In this document: positions 23,075 through 35,462 of the stretch, in pieces | Layout of the letters: each line of letters opens with the position of its first letter | How positions within the stretch are numbered: position 1 is the first letter of the stretch | Assembly: GCF_033958435.1 (NCBI RefSeq) | Contig: NC_134150.1 | Span: 36,761,501 to 36,825,500 of the forward strand | Source of the DNA: Carettochelys insculpta | Lineage: Eukaryota > Chordata > Testudines > Carettochelyidae | Direction of reading: 5' to 3' | DNA length: 64,000 bases | Notes under the pieces: model-generated | The model's input: the letters and a program-made list of their open reading frames with translations, nothing else | Told to the model about the DNA's origin: nothing | Database searches by the model: none | Program-made: the position numbers and the translations under genes

Positions 23075-24114
23075 GTTAACGCTTGTATTTGTTTAAAAGC
23101 AGTGGAAGTAACTTTGCGTTCCCTCCCAATGTCTTGTAAAAATTGTAAAAGGCATCATCTCCACTCCTTTTGCAGATATCTACATCATAATTTACATTTC
23201 TTTATGAGACAGTTATTTTCCTGTGAGTAACAATAGTTGGGAGATTTTCTGATAGATTTGTTTCCCATTGGCACTTGGACCACACGAAGGAAGAAAAAGT
23301 TGAGTTTGACTTCATCCATATTTAATAGTCTCATTTCAGCACTATCTTTTGTGCATTTGGTAGCATTTTACATCCACTTCTCGGGGTCTGAATGACTACA
23401 CAAAATGAAAGGTGGAGGAAAATTAGACACTTAATGCTTCTAAATGCCATGAAATTTGAGAGTAGTTGGAGGATACAATACTGGGGATTCTGCCTGTGTA
23501 CATGCTGAAAGAGTTCACAGAATTTAAACTTCAATCTGTTTCACATTTCTTTCATTCACTAATGTTCGCAACCTCTCAAAGAGCACCTCAAGTTCATTGT
23601 CAAAGTGGCACTCATTTAAACCACATGACTCCATTTGGTATCAAAGGAAGTAATTCAGCTATATCACCAGGAACAGCTTTTAAAAATGTTGTCCTTGATA
23701 TTATTTGCTTCTCTGACAGTGGAGGAAAACTCTACTAGAGCTTTAAACTTGATTTTAGTGTCAGTGTGTCAAGTAATTTCTCACCAGTCTCCAGGATAAA
23801 ATAATTTCCCTGTCTCCTAAATTTTTGGCAGGCTATGATAAGGTTTGTGGCTAAAAGGCAGAGTTAAAAATATAAAAGGCAAAACAACCTGCAACCTGGG
23901 GCAAAACCAAAACTGTGCTTGGTGTGTGGAACCATGTATTAATTGCATCTAATCTCTATTGAAAGAACATATTGCACACATCTCATATATGCATTATAGG
24001 GCATATCCCATTCCATAAGTTGCACTTAAATGCTTATTAATATTTGGTAGTTCCCCCTTCATCTCCCAAATGGTCTCATTGAAATATATTAATTCCCTTC
24101 CAACCTTACCTCTC
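23075..24114. other. Intronic sequence, nothing recognised
   Basis: About 1 kb of AT-rich sequence without recognised genes or repeats. Confidence 0.5.
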
Positions 24115-24117
24115 TGA

Positions 24118-24828
24118 AGCTGTGTCTACACGTGCACACTACTTCGAAGTAGCGGCACTAACTTCGAAATAGCGCCCGTCGCGGCTACACACGTCGGGCA
24201 CTATTTTGAAGTTAACTTCGACGTTAGGCGGCGAGACGTCGAAGTCGCTAACCTCATGAGGGGATTGGAATAGCGCCCTACTTCGACGTTCAACGTCGAA
24301 GTAGGGACCGTGTACACGATCCGCGTCCCGCAACGTCGAAATTGCCGGGTCCTCCATGGCGGCCATCAGCTGGGGGGTTGAGAGATGCTCTCTCTCCAGC
24401 CCCTGCGGGGCTCTATGGTCACCGTGGGCAGCAGCCCTTAGCCCAGGGCTTCTGGCTGCTGCTGCGGCAGCTGGGGATCCATGCTGCAGGCACAGGGTCT
24501 GCAACCAGTTGTCAGCTCTATGTATCTTGTGTTGTTTAGTGCAACTGTGTCTGGGAGGGGCCCTTTAAGGGAGCGGCTTGCTGTTGAGTCTGCCCTGTGA
24601 CCCTGTCTGCAGCTGTGCCTGGCACCCTTATTTCGATGTGTGCTACTTTGGCGTGTAGACGTACCCTCTCAGCGCCTATTTCGATGTGGTGCCACGCAAC
24701 GTCGAAGTTGAACATCGACGTTGCCAGCCCTGGAGGACGTGTAGACGTTATTCATCGAAATAGCCTATTTCGATGTTGCTACATCGAAATAAGCTATTTC
24801 GATGTTGGCTTCACGTGTAGACGTAGCC
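24118..24828 (-). mobile_element. T1 MITE, copy 4 (711 bp), reverse orientation
   Basis: Perfect TGA duplications (24115-24117, 24829-24831). Both subterminal CGAAATA..TATTTCG palindromes are present. A 121-codon frame (24504-24139, minus) is open. By eye the core is nearly identical to copies 2 and 5, so amplification was recent relative to the other MITEs. Confidence 0.9.
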
Positions 24829-24831
24829 TGA

Positions 24832-25734
24832 GTCTGTTCTTGATGGAGATTTTCCCACTAACTTCAGTGGGAGCAAGATTAGACTTTCTGAGGGACTGTG
24901 ATAGAATTCAGGATTTTGCTCCAGCCTGTTTAAGGGATCTCATGCTGGTATGAACTGGATTTCTAGCAGTAAGTGCTGCTGTCATTGTATTGATCCAAAA
25001 GGAGCAATGCTTGTGGTAGCGTACCACTTCTCATCTCTTTCCTGCCTGTCCCCTGGCAAAAACAGACAAACAAACTCCCTTTTCAATGCCACAGTTTGTT
25101 ATTTATTATTTATTTCATAGTGACCCTGCAGTTGTAATCTGCTAGACTTTTGAAAATACTCCTTCATCTTTGAAGACTGCATGGCTCCTGACTAAAGGAA
25201 TGGAAAGCCAGCAAACGGACAGGAAGCAGGAAATGCTGATCCAGCTGCAAGAATGGGTGTAAATAATTGGCATGTGCAGAAGTGTGATAGTTTTACAGCT
25301 AAAACTGCCTCTAAGTGCTTCATAAAAGCACCCTCAGCTCTTCTTGTGTTGATTAGCTTCTGAGACACAATTGCTACAGTTAAAACATTTTTTACGGATT
25401 TGCATGTCGATAAATCTTCTACCAGTAACATCTGGATTATGTTAGTCTGTTATTCCCAGATATGAGGTATTATTCTTTGGCTGTAGGAATAAGAGAAATC
25501 ATCATAGCCTTTGGGCCTATTTAACCATAGCCCTATATGTCTAATTAAAAAATATGTACATTATATATCTGTATCTCTATCTTTATCTATATCTAGATAT
25601 CTAGATGTAGGACTCCCCCGGAAGTCAGTTGGAACTTTGTGTTAGGTCAGCTACCACTGTGGTTTGAATTCCTAATTACATGCTTTGAATTCTATAATGC
25701 CATCTGTTCTGCACAGAAGTGTCTGTTTCATAGG
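24832..25734. other. Intronic sequence, nothing recognised
   Basis: Contains a short TATC/TATA-rich stretch near 25560-25608; otherwise no recognised feature. Confidence 0.5.
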
Positions 25735-26165
25735 CATATAAAGTGAGTAAGGTAGTATATTTTATCAGATCAGGTTCTGTTGATGGAAAAGAGGAACTTT
25801 TGAGCCACACTGAGTTTTTCACATCTGGGAAAAATACTCAGAGTGTCTCAGCTAAATATGAAATGGAACAGACTGTTTAGCATAAATAGTTAATACGCTG
25901 CCTCATAAACCACTGAATGTGAAGTGGCCCATTAATGCCCTTGCAGTAATTAAAAAAAAACAAGAAAAGTCAGGATTAGTGGGTTACAGTTTGTTGTAAT
26001 AAGCCATAAAATCAGCATCTTTATTAAAACTATGATTTTAAGGATTTAGGAACGTTACGAATTGGAGCTCCCAGGTTTATCTTTTGAAAGTGCTGTTCAG
26101 GTTCCTTTGAGGAGTAAGAAGAAAGATATAAAGTGATCATTTGTAAAAGCGAAGGATGGATAGAA
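25735..26165 (-). mobile_element. Penelope-like element relic, 3' part
   Basis: Contains GTAGTATATTTTATCAGATC, then GAGCCACACTGAGTTTTTCA, GAACAGACTGTTTAGCATAA and GTGGGTTACAGTTTGTTGTA. In order these match, from memory, the 3' region of a long amniote repeat whose minus-strand coding part carries a GIY-YIG endonuclease, i.e. a Penelope-like element. The same element resumes at 27405-27655 after an insertion. Degenerate; no functional frame. Confidence 0.6.
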
Positions 26166-26693
26166 ATGGATGACATGGCAGTATGATGGGTGGTAGGTTT
26201 CATCGGCAGGGCAAGGCATTGCCTTCCCAAACTGCCTCGTGGCCCTGCTCATGCCCCACTAGAGTTGAGCCCCCATCCTGCCTGCTGTTCCCAACCCAGA
26301 GTCTGTAGCAAGCAGGTTGGGAATCGCTCCACACTACCTGTGCTCCTGGTGCTAGGACCTGACTGGTTGCCCAGTGCTGGGGTCCTGGTGGCACTGTGGC
26401 CAAGCCACCGGCTGCGGCTGGCAGCTCAGCTGTCAGTGGGTCCTCATGGCCAGGGGTCAGGCCAGGAGGTCACTGATCAGCTTTCCCGGGCCATGGGAGG
26501 CTATGGCTGCAGTGCCTGGCTCTCTGGTGTAGGCTGTGGCCATGCTTCCTGGCTGTCTGGAATTCTGTAGGAGTGGGCAGGGGCCACTTTGGGGCATTAG
26601 GGGGTCTGGGGCTAAGCAGCAGCCACAGTGTCCTGGGGCTGGGGGGACTGGTCTCTGGTGGCACAGAAGCCCCTCCTCCAAGGTATGGGTTCA
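26166..26693. repeat. GC-rich inserted block, family not identified
   Basis: Sharp rise in GC between two halves of the Penelope-like relic and next to a CR1 3' end. Several overlapping short frames on both strands reflect composition, not coding. It may be an unnamed turtle repeat. Confidence 0.45.
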
Positions 26694-27404
26694 CATAAGA
26701 ACATAAGAATGGCCATTACTGGGTCAGACCAAAGATCTGTCCAGCCCAGCATCCCATCTGCTGACAGTGGCCAGTGCCAGGTGCCCCAGAGGGGGTGGAC
26801 TGAAGACAATGATTAAGTGACTTGTCTCCTGCCACCCATCTCCAGCCTCTAACAAACAGAGGCCAGGCATACCATTCCTAACCACTGGCTAATAGCCTTT
26901 TATGGATCTAATCTCCATGAATTTATCTAGCTCTTCTTTGAACTCTCCTATAGGCTTAGCCTTCACAGCCTCCTCTGGCAAGGAGTTCCACAGGTTCACT
27001 GTGCGCTGTGTGAAAAAGAAGTTTCTTTTATTAGTTTTAAACCTGCTACCCATTAATTTAATTTGGTGTCTTCTAGTTCTTATAGTATGGGAGCCAGTAA
27101 ATAACTTTTCTTCATTCACCCTCTCCACACCGCTCATGATTGTATATACCTCTATCATATCCCCCCTTAGTGCCTCCTTTTCTAATCTGAAAAGTCCCAG
27201 TCTCTTTCACCTCTCCTCATATGGGACCTGTTCCAAACCCCTTATCATTTTAGTTGCCCTTTTCTGAACCTTTTCTAATGCCAAAATATCTTTTTTGAGG
27301 TGAGGAGACCACGTCAGTGCTCAGAATTCAAGATATGGATATACCATAGTTTTATAAAGGGGCAGTAAAGTATTCTTTGTCTTATTTTCTATCCCTTTCC
27401 ATCC
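26694..27404 (-). mobile_element. CR1 LINE, 3' end, minus strand
   Basis: On the minus strand a reading frame at 27158-26889 matches the C-terminus of CR1 ORF2: [14 protein letters not shown], then [19 protein letters not shown] and FKEELDKF. It is followed by a 3' UTR (GGCCACTGTCAGCAGATGGG) and the CR1 tail TTCTTATGTTCTTATG at 26694-26709. The 5' part including the catalytic reverse transcriptase core is missing, as is normal for CR1. Confidence 0.92.
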
Positions 27405-27655
27405 CTGAAAGAGGTACCCCATGTGTTATGATAGACATATGCAGGACCTAAGATGTTGTAGGAGGTATTGCTTATTACAGTAGTGGTGATATGTCTGCAG
27501 GTTTTTCATCTGTTGCTCTGGTAGGGTCAGGTGCCACTTTGAGTTGATGGGTCCTGGTCTATAAGTAGCTTTCTTCTGATGATGAGTTTGACTAGGTTGG
27601 GGGGTTGATTGAATGCCAGAAAAGGTGGGGAATGGCTTGGGAAACACTCAGTATT
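27405..27655 (-). mobile_element. Penelope-like element relic, coding part
   Basis: The minus frame reads PFPTFSGIQSTPQPSQTHHQ, then PINSKWHLTLPEQQMKNLQ and TYHHYCNKQ, which fits the linker ahead of the GIY-YIG domain in Penelope-like elements (a CKTC-type motif where this copy has MKNL). The GIY-YIG core itself is lost to the insertion at 26166-27404. Confidence 0.55.
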
Positions 27656-29484
27656 ATTCATATTTCAGTTTGCCCAGAGAGTGACTGTACATTTCCCTTC
27701 TGATAAGGGCCAGTCAAAAAACTTTGAACTTTTTTCCTGCCAAAACCAGATTTTGTCAACAATGAAATTTTGGTTGGAAAATGTCATTTTGATTTCCCAG
27801 TCCTATTTTTACTTAAAATTTCAAAAGGGAAAGCATTTTTTTATTTCTATTTAATTTAAACCAAAATTATCTGTTTGGTTTTGGTTTTGAAAACTGTAGA
27901 ATGTTCACTATTTCAGATTTGTGTTTGTTCCTCGTTCTCTTGTCCCTGAATTCAGAAACATGAGTGATATCTATGTTTTTTTCTTGTATTTCAAAATTTG
28001 GTTAGCATTGCTGAAGGGCTTTTTGTCCAAGAAAAATGATTGTTTCATTTTTAATCCTTCAAAATAAAAACATCTGCAAAATTCCAAATTTTTTTAATGA
28101 AATTGTTTATTCATTTTTTCAACTGCCTTTTTCTGGGACCCTTCTGATCATGACCTGGACAAATGCTAGCAGAAAAACATAGCATGAGGCACAAGAATTT
28201 ATGAGGTATTGATTAGATTTTGTTTTTAATCTATAATTTCCATTTCTTCTGACTGAAGCAGGAACAGTGACTAAAGAGATTTTCAAAGGCAAAAGTGGAA
28301 GCCGGGTGTCTAAATTCCAAAATCTCCAGGACAATGATTATCTTGTTATGCTGTGTTTCTACTCCCCTATTAAAGTGGGGCCCTGGACTATGATTGCAGA
28401 GCTGACAAGCCACTCAAGTGTAAATGTACCCATCTAAGCAAGGTGTGCTCTCCCCTGTCAAACCAGGGCTCCCCAGGATGGTTGTGTCTCCTGCTCTGTT
28501 TCCTATCGCTCCTCAGAGGCATTGTATTCTAGTCATTGAAGGCCTGTTCCTTGAAAGCATTCCCTGTTCCAAAAGCAATATCACCATAACACAATTTATA
28601 TTGCACCTATAATGCAATTATGCTGAGATCAATTTATAAATCCAACTAACCTAGTCCTGCTCTCAACATTATCCCCTGGTAGCAAGAAAATGCAGTTTAA
28701 GTTGTTGTTACCAGTGTATTTGTTCTTATTAAAGAACAGTGGTTTTAGGTTAAATTTCCTAATTACATTTTAAGACTATGGATTTAATGAAGAATCCAGC
28801 AGAGCATGACATCTTGACATTGTAGCTTCAGGAGGTGTTTTACAGCTGTGCCACACACATTGCTTTGGTAAAAGCATTTCCATCCAAGGGCTTACTTAGG
28901 CTTTTTATATCATCAAACATTTAATTAAAAAACTTATGTACCACTCTTAACTCTCCACCCAAAAACTGTATGCCAAATATGAGGAGAGTGCAAATATAAT
29001 GGAGTTTAGACTTTTCTTCTTTTTGTAACTTAGGCTTATTTTTGTGGCATCTTTTGAAGGCTGCTGGTGTATTATTACAGGTATTTTTGACCTATCAGCG
29101 GGTTTTAGTTGTGTTCTGAGCATGGTCCATAGACTAGAAGGTGTTGCGGAAAGAAGGACATTGCTTTTGGAGTGATTTTCCCCTGGCTAAGCAGAAAAAA
29201 ACTGCATGTAGAATTCTTTGGCTGAAGGGTTACATCATTGGGATTCAGATTTCAAAGTTGGAGTAAGGAAAATTGGAGAGAATAGAGTGCATTGCTACAT
29301 CTTAACCCCCCTTGAAATATCTAAGTAAATAACATCAAGTGGGTAGGTTATTTTACTGAGAAAATTGCTTACCATTCAGACATATTTTCTTTCAACACAT
29401 TGTTCATGAGAAATGTTAGCCCCGAACCTTCATGTGTAAGTACTTAAAGATGTATTAGCACAGTGGGATGCAGCTACTCTTTTG
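27656..29484. other. Intronic sequence, nothing recognised
   Basis: About 1.8 kb of AT-rich sequence. No exon-like frame, MITE or LINE was recognised. Confidence 0.5.
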
Positions 29485-29833
29485 GGCTGTTTCTACACAT
29501 GCCACTTGCTAATAAACAGCCCGAAATATGCTAATGAGGCATGGATGCAAAATCCTCACACCACATTAGCAGAAGGTCACATGATTTGGAGTCTGGAAGA
29601 CGCTCTTCTGGACTCTGAAACAGCATGTAGAAGCATGGCCCTTGGGGGCGGTCTTCGGGAAGGAAAAGCTCCTTCCGGAGACCCCTTCTTCCCAAAATGA
29701 TTCCAGTCTCCAAATCATGTGACCGTATGCTAATGAGGCACGGGGAATTTGCATCCACACCTCATTAGCATATTTTGGGCTGTTTATTAGCATGCCACTT
29801 TTGGAGAAAGTGGCATATGTAGAAACAGTTGTG
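29485..29833. mobile_element. T7 MITE, about 350 bp
   Basis: Left end GGGCTGTTTCTACACATGCC, right end GTGGCATATGTAGAAACAG. Shares GATTTGGAGTCTGGAAGA, ATGCTAATGAGGCA and CTCATTAGCATATTTTGGGC with the copy at 19657. Confidence 0.82.
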
Positions 29834-29849
29834 GAGCCAAACAATTTTA

Positions 29850-29965
29850 CCACCAATTCTACACAGCTGTAGAATTGCAAAATAAGCTGTTCCAGAAGAG
29901 CCATTCTGGAGTAGCTTATTTGAAATAACTGCTACACGCAAAAATGCATTTCTAAACAACACTTA
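29850..29965. mobile_element. T4 MITE fragment
   Basis: TTCTGGAGTAGCTTATTTGA followed by AATAACTGCTACACGCAAAA matches the middle of the T4 copy at 18565-20263. Confidence 0.6.
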
Positions 29966-31349
29966 GCTGATGCCCAAATTTTAGTTTCAGCTCTTCAAAT
30001 GTGTGATTTAACAAGTAACTGAGTCTCTTGTGTTGTGTGAAGCCCATGAATTTGATATAAATAGTACACTTGAGTAGCCAATATAACTATAAATACAGCA
30101 ACTTCTGCTTTCGCCACACTGGTCAGCCAGCACATCAAAAAAAGCATGAAGTCCATAAATTATGATGTGGTGGAGAAATGTTGTTGAAAGAAATGTGGGT
30201 TATTGGGTTTAGTCAGCGCTAGATCAGCATTGACCAGCTATTGACAGCAACATAGATGTGAATGAACAAAGGACAATACTGATGCAGTCTTTATCCTCAT
30301 TTTTGGTAACTCACGTTGACTTAATTGTTGACATTGTATTGCTCTTTGAATTGCTAATGAGTTATGAAAAAGACTCAGTTTGGAATTATTGCACGTGGAG
30401 ATGTGCGCTTTGCAAAATGGCCTGAGCAACAGCTGAGTATAAATTATCCTCTAATGATTGTGTCATCAGATTACACAGCATAATAGATAATTAGGTAGTT
30501 CTGATAATACTGAAGCTCCCATTATGTGTGCTCATTTAAAAAAAACGAACAGGAGCAGGCACAGAAAAAATTTAGCAGTGAAACCAAGCTGTTTCAGAGT
30601 CCAGCTGTTGGTATTCACACTCTTTGTCTGACTACTGAGCAGCATCACTGTACACTGAAAGAACTTAGCAACAGGGTATGAAACACCTTTGTGGTCCCAT
30701 GCAGATTTATATCTAGTCATTATTAAAGCTAACAGTATGCTACCAGCCACTAAGTTAACTCTATAGAAGAAGATGTAAAAATATCCTACTGTATGGCTGT
30801 AGGAATAAAAGATAGAGCTGTTCAGGAGTCATAAATATATAGCCCCTTTTTATTCTTAGAGGTTATATGATTCTGTGTATCATAATGGGAAGGCCCATCA
30901 GGCAGTGGTTTGGAAAGGCAATATGAAAGCCCTTTCAGATTACTGGTTTCCCCCAGAACTGCTTCCTACTACTGTCCTGTTGACTAGTGTTATAATACAA
31001 TTCTTATCTGTAGTTTCCATATTTCATCACTAATATTTTGACTGAAATGGAGAATTCAGTTATTGTTAGTATTGTGTCATTTCTACTTCTATAGCACACA
31101 GACCACATCATGCTAAATGAAGGGACCAAGAATCAGCTATGCTGGAGAGCTGTGTGACGCAGACAAGGTTTGGTGTCAAAGGACTGCAACAGAGAATTAA
31201 ACTACACCGCCTTTACACCTGGGCATGTACTGCAAAACACGCTGTCTATTCACTCAGATTTGTAGACACATTCACTTTATTTTATAAAGCTTGCTGAAAA
31301 TTAGAAAAGGAAAAGGAAAGAAAAAGAGAAACTGTTTCCATTTATTCAC
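29966..31349. other. Intronic sequence, nothing recognised
   Basis: About 1.4 kb without recognised genes or repeats. Confidence 0.5.
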
Positions 31350-31530
31350 TAGTCCTGTAGCACCTTAAAGACTAACAATTTTATTTATTAGGTAAAGAAT
31401 TTTTATGGGTAAGACCCACTTCTTCAGAACCTGCTGCAGATTCTGGAAAAGTGGGTCTTACCCTTAAAAGCTCATTACCTAATTAATAAAATTGTTAGTT
31501 TTTAAGGTGCTACTGAACTGGACTACTAGA
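31350..31530. repeat. Head-to-head pair of the dispersed repeat, a long hairpin
   Basis: Arm one (31350-31426) contains GTAGCACCTTAAAGACTAAC and GGGTAAGACCCACTTCTTCA. Arm two (31449-31530) is the inverse, with AAGTGGGTCTTACCC and GTTAGTTTTTAAGGTGCTAC. The spacer is about 22 bp. Both arms belong to the family of 15907-16037. Confidence 0.85.
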
Positions 31531-31560
31531 TCTCTCTTTTTTTTTTTTCTTTCATTGTGA

Positions 31561-31939
31561 AGCTATGTCTACACTACAGAGATCTTTTGAAAGAAACCCT
31601 TCTGGAAGATCTCTTCTGAAAGAACTTCTTTCAAAAGAGAGCATCCACTATTTCAAAAGAACAGACCAGGGACCAAAAAATCAGGCCCCATGAGTACTGC
31701 TCTTTCGAAAAAAAGGCCCTGCAGAGTGTCTACACACGTTTGCTTTTGAAAGAAGCTTTTGAAAGGGGGCACTCTTCCTAAAATGGGAAAGGAAGAGCAA
31801 TTTTGAAAGGAGTGCCTCATATTTTCTATTTACTTTTGAAAGAACAGTTTTTGTGTGTAGACGCTCTTCTGGATCTTTCAGAAGAGCCCCCCTCTTTGGA
31901 AAAAATCTTTCAAAAGAACTTGCTAGTGTAGATGCAGCC
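31561..31939. mobile_element. T6 MITE, 379 bp
   Basis: AGCTATGTCTACACTACAGA left, TTGCTAGTGTAGATGCAGCC right, flanked by TGA/TAA. The cleanest T6 copy in the window, with CTTTTGAAAGAA boxes across both arms. Confidence 0.85.
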
Positions 31940-32149
31940 TAACATAACTACCCCTGAGACCAAATTTTCCAACCAACCATATTTTACTGGTGAACCCATC
32001 AGGACTTGGTGGAAGATTAGTTACAACAATTCAAAATTCTCATGCGAAACAGTTGCTGTTGTCATTTAAATTGTCGTACCTCTTAGAACAAAGCTCTGTA
32101 CAAATATAGAGCAAATATCAGGCTCTGCCCCCAAAACCTTACATTCTAA

Positions 32150-32468
32150 GGGTATGTCTACACAGCATCATAAACTCAAAATAAGATACACAATTTCCTG
32201 TATGCAAATTGCATATCATTTCAAGTTTATTTGAAAAAGGCAATTTTGGCCTTTAGCGCTGTCTAAACAACACCAAATATCGAAATAATGCTCTATTTCA
32301 AAGCATCCTTTCCTCCTGCTGCAACAAGGAGGAGTACAGGTATTCCAAAATCTCACACCCATTATTTTGAAAAATATTTTGAAATAACAAGCATATTTCA
32401 AAGACACGAAGTAGCTATTTCGGGATACTGAGGTATCCCAAAATAGCTCTGCTGTGTAGAAATATCCC
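32150..32468. mobile_element. T4-type MITE, 319 bp
   Basis: GGGTATGTCTACACAGCA left and TGCTGTGTAGAAATATCCC right, with TATTTCAAAGCATCC and CTATTTCGGGATAC inside. A longer-armed relative of the other T4 copies. Confidence 0.78.
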
Positions 32469-34194
32469 AAGACTGTATTCAGACAGAAGTGTTGGTGCTT
32501 CATTCAACCTAATAGCAGAAAAAGTACAATGTAACTTATATAACTAGTCACCATTGGCCAACACAGACCAAAAAGCAAATATTTGCTTATCAAGCCACTC
32601 AATTTAAAAAGAAACAAAAGTGGCAGAATAATTGTTTCAAATGGTTTTGGATAGTAAGGAAATTCATTTAACCCACTATTTATTTTGCAATTATACTGTG
32701 GGCACAAATACAGTGTAAATGCATCATGCAAATTATTCCTTGTACGGTATTTGCTCATCTCTGAACCTTTTAGAAAATCTAAACTAACTGCAGGACTCTG
32801 AGAGCTATTATACTGCTAATGGAAGAATATCACAGTAAATAACTCAGCGTAATGCTTCCCATGGCCCAGTTGGAAGCAAAGAATATGATGTCATGCAGTT
32901 TATGGTTTTGAAAGCTCTAGGTTATGCAGGTCCAAAGGTAAAGCATGTGAAAAACAATGTACATTAGTTATCATTTCAGCCATATATTTAAACTTGTATT
33001 CGCTAGCTGGACATACCTGCATTTTTTTTAAATGTAAGGAGCTAATCTATGCTATATATCACAGTTGTCTCTTTTACAAGTCTACAGGCATTTCTACAGA
33101 GCATCATCCTGTCTTGTTTGAGGGTACTTCACATAATAGTCTGAAATGTATACTGATGTGGTTCAAGGACCATATAATATCCATATTTAGAGAATTTTTT
33201 GTTCAAGGAGAAAAGGAAATTTTCATGCTGGATTGTGAAGCACAGAAAATATGGAGTTACATTCCCCAGGGATCCTTTTACTCGAACAGTTCACGAAAAA
33301 TTCATAGAAAAATTTCTGAAGCTTCCTTTATTATTGGCCTCATGGGAGGAGGAAGATATGGTAGTTTCAGAATTTCTCCTAACTATGGGTGAAGCCTCCA
33401 AGATGTTTGGTTAAGCCCCCAAAAGGTGAACACTTGGCTGAACTTCTAAGAAATCCTGGGCCTATTAAAGCCAATGGGAATTTTGTCATTTATTTCCATG
33501 GACCAGGATTTCAACCCTAAAGGCAGAAAATATAGTGTAATGGGTGAATAGACTTTCTTGTGACATTTCTGGCTCTTCTTGCTGCCAATTAGGCTGGAAA
33601 TATTGCAAAAATGCCTCTTATACATGGTAGGTGCTCTTAGAATCTGTAGTCGTATGTCTGGAAAATAATGAAAATTCAAGCCAACTGTGTTTAATCTTAG
33701 TTTTATAAAGGGCTAGACTTTAGTGATATTTAAATCTCCCATGAGCACTTGCATGCCCCTGAAACTCCCACTAAGGACCTGCATACATCTTTAATTCTAA
33801 ACAACTTAAAACATCTGACCAAACATGCTTTGCTCAGACCCGAGATCAGTGTGACTGCATCCTTTCCATTATTAACCCTCCGTGTGCTTCATCATTAACT
33901 AGCTGATTGCTTATGTAAGACATGTGGATGTAGTCTGTTACCTAATTGCATGAATGCATAAGTGCTTCTGCCCCCCTACTTCCACCAGCAAATTCAGTTT
34001 ACACAAGTGTATGAAATATAGTGTGATTCATTTATGATTTTCTAGCTTATGTTTTCACTGATTTTGAATTATTATTATTATTATTTTATACTGTTTTAGA
34101 CAGGAGGTCTTCCACTCTACCATATTCCATCTGCCTAGGAACATTGGTGACCCTCATCATTGTTAACATCTAATGTCTCACAGTCCTTTATAGA
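32469..34194. other. Intronic sequence, nothing recognised
   Basis: Includes a short ATT tract at 34069-34085. The 132-codon open frame at 32994-33392 has no domain and no splice sites at plausible positions. Confidence 0.5.
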
Positions 34195-34395
34195 TTTTAT
34201 TCTTGCAATCCCCTTTCATAGTAGGGATTAGTCTCCCTATTTGACAGATGGGAAACTAAGACTGTGGGTAGATGAAGTGACCTGTGGCACACAGGGAATC
34301 TCTGGTAAAGTCAGGAATGGAATGAAAATTGTTGACTTGAATACTAAACCATCATTCTTCTTCATTAGACAATGCCACAGGTCCATCTGAGCACA
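34195..34395 (+). mobile_element. MIR-like CORE-SINE relic
   Basis: TATTTGACAGATGGGAAACT, GAAGTGACCTGTGGCACACA and AAAGTCAGGAATGGAATG follow the order of the MIR core and tail (deposit of 'gatgggaaactgag', 'aagtgac', 'cacacag', 'cagga'). Old and diverged. Confidence 0.75.
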
Positions 34396-34414
34396 TCATG
34401 TTGTGGGCTCAAGC

Positions 34415-34625
34415 CAAGGTTTTTAAAGGTACTTAAGCATTGTGGGGCTCATCAGACCAATGCCTAAGTGATTTAGGAGCCTAAATTTCATTCATTTTTC
34501 AAAGGGAATTAGACACTTGGGAGCCCAAAACCCGTTGGCAGTTATTGGGACTTGGCTCCTATGAGCCTAAATCACTTTTGAAAATGAGATTTAGGCTTCT
34601 AAAACAGTGAGGCATTGCAATTCTG
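34415..34625. mobile_element. Palindromic MITE-like repeat ('TTTAGGAGCCTAAATTTC')
   Basis: Inverted arms: GTGATTTAGGAGCCTAAATT with AAGGGAATTAGACACTTGGG on one side and GAGCCTAAATCACTTTTGAA with GAGATTTAGGCTTCTAAAAC on the other. From memory this is a common palindromic amniote repeat. A worn relative lies at about 60785-60945. Confidence 0.65.
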
Positions 34626-35462
34626 AGCACAGCAACAGGTATATACATTTAACAATCTGGGGCTCAAGGTGTACATTCCCCAGATCCTCAGGAGCTTGCT
34701 GTCATAACAGAGCTAAATTTCACAGCCAGTTGGGTATTTCATGACCCAAGACTGCAATACTTGTTGCAGGGTCCTGAAAGCAGTTCCATCTTGTGCGTTG
34801 TGCAGCCTTTCTACAATACAAGCTGAAAAACCTCTATGGGAACATCAAGCGCTGTAACAGAAAAAGAAATGCAGATCCCAGCATGCCTCTGTCAATTGCT
34901 ATCCTCAGGTGTATCACAGGAAAAGAGCTGTGCATTATCAAATTGGCACATTCATCTGAGTTCAGTGCTGACTGGGCACTGCCTTCTTCACTCACGGGTG
35001 GTGCAGAATGTGCCCAACATGCTTCATTTTGCCTTCCTTCTCATTTTATTCAGTCAGAAGAGTCCAGACCCCTGGACTTCACATGGGAGTGTGTCTGGCA
35101 GCAGCCAAGGGCTGGAATGCTTTGCCAGCAGCAGTAGCTGGGTCTGTGCCTGGATGCCTGGCTGCTCTTTTGTGACCCATTGGCGCCTTCACTGTTAGCT
35201 ATGAAATTTTTTATGTGGCAAGTGCAGGGTCATGGCACTGATGAGATTTTCATGTCTGTACTGTCTCCCCTGTTCAGGGTAATGATCTTGCCTTCTAATC
35301 CACTGCCAGCCACAGTCATTATGTATCTGGGGAGAGGTCCTTTGGAACACTTCTAAAATATATATACAAATATACGTCCACACCCACATTTTTTTAAAGA
35401 TGAAGCATTTTCAAAAATTGTTTATCCATGTAAGCCAATTTGCCATAACAGGTTAAAACCCT
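34626..35462. other. Intronic sequence, nothing recognised
   Basis: Two overlapping open frames at 34793-35198 (114 and 120 codons) lack domains, and their ends show no splice sites in frame with a known protein. Confidence 0.5.

Noticed and set aside
26889..27158. 89-codon minus frame as a gene
   Set aside because: It is the C-terminus of CR1 ORF2, a dead LINE.
34793..35198. Two overlapping frames of 114 and 120 codons as a new exon
   Set aside because: No domain, no splice context, and neither frame shows coding-like constraint.
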